Of a DNA stretch of 44,588 nt, positions 42,622 through 44,588 are shown in pieces. The DNA is from Halodesulfovibrio sp. MK-HDV. Its GTDB lineage: Bacteria > Desulfobacterota > Desulfovibrionia > Desulfovibrionales > Desulfovibrionaceae. Numbering within the stretch: the first letter of the stretch is position 1; each line of letters starts with the position of its first letter. Location: the NCBI RefSeq assembly GCF_009914765.1, contig NZ_WYDS01000026.1, positions 1 through 44,588 of the forward strand, read 5' to 3'. A model generated the notes under the pieces. The model made no database searches and was not told the DNA's origin. It saw only the letters and a program-made list of their open reading frames with translations. A program made the translations under genes and the position numbers.

Positions 42622-43992
42622 ATGAAAAGTTTTGTTAACGCTAAGAACCCGTATGTATATTTGCTATGCCTCTGTGCTCTAATGGTTGGGGCAATGCTCT
42701 TTCTGTTCTCAACTGTTGCGGGTGCGAATGCTGCAACGGCCACTCAAGACAAATATGCCACAGCGTCTGAGCTAGAGCTTATGGAAGGGTTTCCTCCGCC
42801 GCCGGATAAGCGAGTGACCCGTGATAATGCCATGCTGACGGCGCCGTTTAACCGTTGGTCGTATTTGAATATGCGAATGCTGTATCCTTCTGCATCGATC
42901 AAGGCTGCTGAGAAGGCGATAGCCATCAAGAAAGAGATCAATAAAGGTTTAGATACGGTTGTCGTAGAAGAGCCCGGTAGTGACTCGATGGTGGATATGG
43001 AAACTTTTATGAAGAAGACATATACCGACTCGCTGGTGGTCATTCAGGGTGATAAAATTGTTTATGAAAAGTTTTTCAACGGTATGAATGCTAACCAGCC
43101 GCACCAGATGATGTCAGTTACAAAGTCATTCGGTGGCTTGCTTGGATTGATTGCTGTGGAAGATGGGAAGCTGGGCGAAGATGATTTGGTTGTTGAATAT
43201 ATACCTGAGCTTAAAGATGCGGGCGCGTTTGCTGATGCAACCTTTGGGCAGGTTTTGAATATGACCAACTCCATGGACTTTTCTGAAGTGTATTCAGATC
43301 CTAAATCAGGTATTCGTCGTTATAGTGCAGTTCTTGGGTGGACAGCGCCAGAGCCTGGAGTTGAATACGAAGAAAATCTCTACGAGTACATCGGCACACT
43401 CGGTATCGACAAAAAGCATAAGCATGGTGAGATTTTTCATTACCAGACGCCTAAGACTGATGTGGTGAACTGGGTAATTAACCGAGTGAATGAGCAGCCT
43501 TTTCAGGATATAATGTACGATAAGCTCTGGTCAAAGCTTGGCACAGAGGGTGAAACATATGTTCTTTTAGATAAGAACGGTACGTTGGTTGTTGGTGGCG
43601 GCTTGAATGCCACGCCGAATAACTTAGCTCGCTTTGCGATTATGATGATCAACGACGGCAAGTTTGATGGCAAACAGGTTGTATCACCGTCTGTCATTAA
43701 AAAGCTTGCTGACGGCGGAAGCATTAAAGCGTTTGATACTGGTCCGGAGTCTGATGGAGTAGTTTTTCCGAAAGGCGAATGGAGCTATCGCGCACAATGG
43801 TGGGTCAAACATACTAAAGGAATGGAAGCCATTGTTGCGATTGGCGTACACGGGCAGTGGATTTATTTAGACGTGAATCATAGAATCGCAATAATTAAGC
43901 AGTCGTCTCAGCCTTTGTCCAAAGATGAATATCTAAACGGCTTCGATCTCAATGCGTTTTATGCAATCATTAACTATCTGAGCAAAAAGTAA
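42622..43992 (+). CDS. Exported serine hydrolase, class C beta-lactamase / NylB-like
   Basis: ATG 42622 is chosen over ATG 42595 because CAGGAG precedes it. The 456-residue protein has a signal anchor or signal peptide (about 10-37, with ANAA at the end). The fold is the penicillin-recognising serine hydrolase: nucleophile S165-V-T-K168 (in MMSVTKSFGG), Y274-Q-T as the second catalytic group, and 'GVHGQWIYLDVNHRIAI' near the C-terminus, the pattern of 6-aminohexanoate-dimer hydrolases and related esterases. It acts in the periplasm or at the membrane; the natural substrate is unknown. It interrupts the tRNA cluster. Antibiotic hydrolysis is not implied. Confidence 0.88.
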   Translation: MKSFVNAKNPYVYLLCLCALMVGAMLFLFSTVAGANAATATQDKYATASELELMEGFPPPPDKRVTRDNAMLTAPFNRWSYLNMRMLYPSASIKAAEKAIAIKKEINKGLDTVVVEEPGSDSMVDMETFMKKTYTDSLVVIQGDKIVYEKFFNGMNANQPHQMMSVTKSFGGLLGLIAVEDGKLGEDDLVVEYIPELKDAGAFADATFGQVLNMTNSMDFSEVYSDPKSGIRRYSAVLGWTAPEPGVEYEENLYEYIGTLGIDKKHKHGEIFHYQTPKTDVVNWVINRVNEQPFQDIMYDKLWSKLGTEGETYVLLDKNGTLVVGGGLNATPNNLARFAIMMINDGKFDGKQVVSPSVIKKLADGGSIKAFDTGPESDGVVFPKGEWSYRAQWWVKHTKGMEAIVAIGVHGQWIYLDVNHRIAIIKQSSQPLSKDEYLNGFDLNAFYAIINYLSKK

Positions 43993-44264
43993 TTTGAGCC
44001 GACTTGAGCGGCATCTAGCCAGTGCAGTTTTTAGGGATAAGAGAGCCTGACGGTTTTAGATGGGCGCAGTGGTCACTCCGTTTGGAGCGACTGATGTTTT
44101 TGGTTGATATAGGGTGTTGGCGCTTGCAGCATGAAAAAGACTCACGCACTGTAGATCGTCTCTGATGTGTTTGCTTTTGTACAAAAGCATGATGAGGTCA
44201 AAGCTGATTGTTAAGGACGTTTTTCTCTTCTTATCTCTTAAGGGCATAAAGTTTTTGTTTCTTG
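43993..44264. other. Intergenic region, nothing recognised
   Basis: I see no gene, clear terminator or repeat between the serine hydrolase stop and the promoter of tRNA-fMet copy 4. The sequence GTTTTTGTTTCTTGTTGACG at its end begins the duplicated tRNA unit. Confidence 0.4.
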
Positions 44265-44293
44265 TTGACGGGCGACCTGTAAGAGCATAGATA
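44265..44293 (+). promoter_or_regulatory. Promoter of tRNA-fMet copy 4
   Basis: TTGACG (44265-44270), 17 bases, TAGATA (44288-44293), 14 bases before the tRNA gene. Confidence 0.8.
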
Positions 44294-44307
44294 CCTTTTC
44301 ACGATGA

Positions 44308-44384
44308 CGCGGGGTGGAGCAGTACGGTAGCTCGTCGGGCTCATAACCCGAAGGCCGCAGGTTCAAATCCTGTCCCCGCTACCA
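44308..44384 (+). tRNA. Initiator tRNA-fMet(CAT), copy 4
   Basis: Identical to copies 1-3 over 77 bases, with CCA end. The unit from about 44249 to here is repeated once more downstream, promoter included. Confidence 0.96.
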
Positions 44385-44393
44385 TGACTATAT

Positions 44394-44430
44394 GAGGTTC
44401 GGAAGTGATTCTGAACCTCTTTTCTTTTTT
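44394..44430 (+). terminator. Terminator after tRNA-fMet copy 4
   Basis: GAGGTTC (44394-44400) pairs with GAACCTC (44413-44419), followed by TTTTCTTTTTT. Confidence 0.85.
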
Positions 44431-44465
44431 ATTCCGTCCCAGTAGAAATAAAGTTTTTGTTTCTG

Positions 44466-44494
44466 TTGACGGACGACCAAGAAGGGCATAGATA
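44466..44494 (+). promoter_or_regulatory. Promoter of tRNA-fMet copy 5
   Basis: TTGACG (44466-44471), 17 bases, TAGATA (44489-44494), the same as for copy 4. The flanks match copy 4 (AAAGTTTTTGTTTC and GATACCTTCTCACGATGA), so this unit is a duplicate. Confidence 0.8.
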
Positions 44495-44508
44495 CCTTCT
44501 CACGATGA

Positions 44509-44586
44509 CGCGGGGGTGGAGCAGTACGGTAGCTCGTCGGGCTCATAACCCGAAGGCCGCAGGTTCAAATCCTGTCCCCGCTACCA
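44509..44586 (+). tRNA. Initiator tRNA-fMet(CAT), copy 5, with one extra G
   Basis: All bases match the other four copies except for one extra G near positions 5-8 (a run of five instead of four), making 78 bases. The insertion falls at the junction of acceptor stem and position 8, which would disturb the usual fold. It may be a sequencing artefact or a decaying copy. Confidence 0.8.
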
Positions 44587-44588
44587 CG

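Noticed and set aside
44056-44247. A 63-codon minus-strand frame after the serine hydrolase.
   Set aside because: No ribosome binding site, no recognisable motif, and it lies in a spacer next to a tRNA promoter.
41380-44586. Regular repeats at the right end considered as a CRISPR array.
   Set aside because: The repeated units are tRNA-fMet and tRNA-Trp genes with variable spacing and promoters; no cas genes are present.

Overview
The window looks like part of a chromosome from a marine, sulfate-reducing Desulfovibrionaceae bacterium, perhaps close to Halodesulfovibrio. This is an inference from moderate GC, a cytoplasmic CbiK-type cobaltochelatase, a two-domain M16 peptidase, the AddAB pair, a 'clade X' type phosphofructokinase and a tmRNA tag ending AMAA. 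No database was consulted.

Left third (1-13835): the right-hand end of a contractile-tailed prophage or tail-derived element. Late genes read rightward in overlapping frames (TAGTG, TAATG and ATGA junctions): a DUF2590-like protein (cut by the window edge), baseplate wedge gpJ, tail protein I, a repeat-bearing fibre with a glycine-rich tip, a small fibre partner, a tail protein of unknown function, a baseplate-complex protein, a short hub and a gpV-like spike. Between hub and spike lies about 450 bp of hairpin-rich non-coding DNA. Beyond the spike is a cargo zone (8.2-12.1 kb): an unknown alpha/beta protein, a frameshifted HNH endonuclease on the opposite strand, two membrane-anchored proteins sharing an ERKL-x13-DAL signature, a compact three-way-junction RNA ending in a terminator, and two overlapping tiny genes. 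Most units are separated by their own terminators, as in phage 'morons'. A P4-type integrase ends the element against the 3' end of ssrA (tmRNA), which is probably the attachment site.

Middle (14.4-41.2 kb): ordinary chromosome. It holds lpxB with an upstream Gate-domain membrane protein, rfbB, cbiK followed by an LPP20-like secreted protein, an M16 peptidase broken by two frameshifts, an unusual CheA-HPt-like/STAS protein that lacks the phosphorylatable His, a nitronate monooxygenase-like enzyme, addA-addB, a class D beta-lactamase, a phosphofructokinase, pdxA, a hydantoinase/oxoprolinase-family protein, a secreted GH3 enzyme, a TVP38/VTT membrane protein and a family 2 glycosyltransferase.

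Right end (41.3-44.6 kb): a tRNA cluster with five initiator tRNA-fMet genes and two tRNA-Trp genes, made by tandem duplication and split by a secreted NylB-like serine hydrolase. Several tRNA units carry recognisable promoters and terminators.

All apparent frameshifts (one in the HNH gene, two in the M16 gene) and the odd base in the last tRNA are single extra bases in homopolymer runs. They should be checked against raw reads before any is treated as biological.
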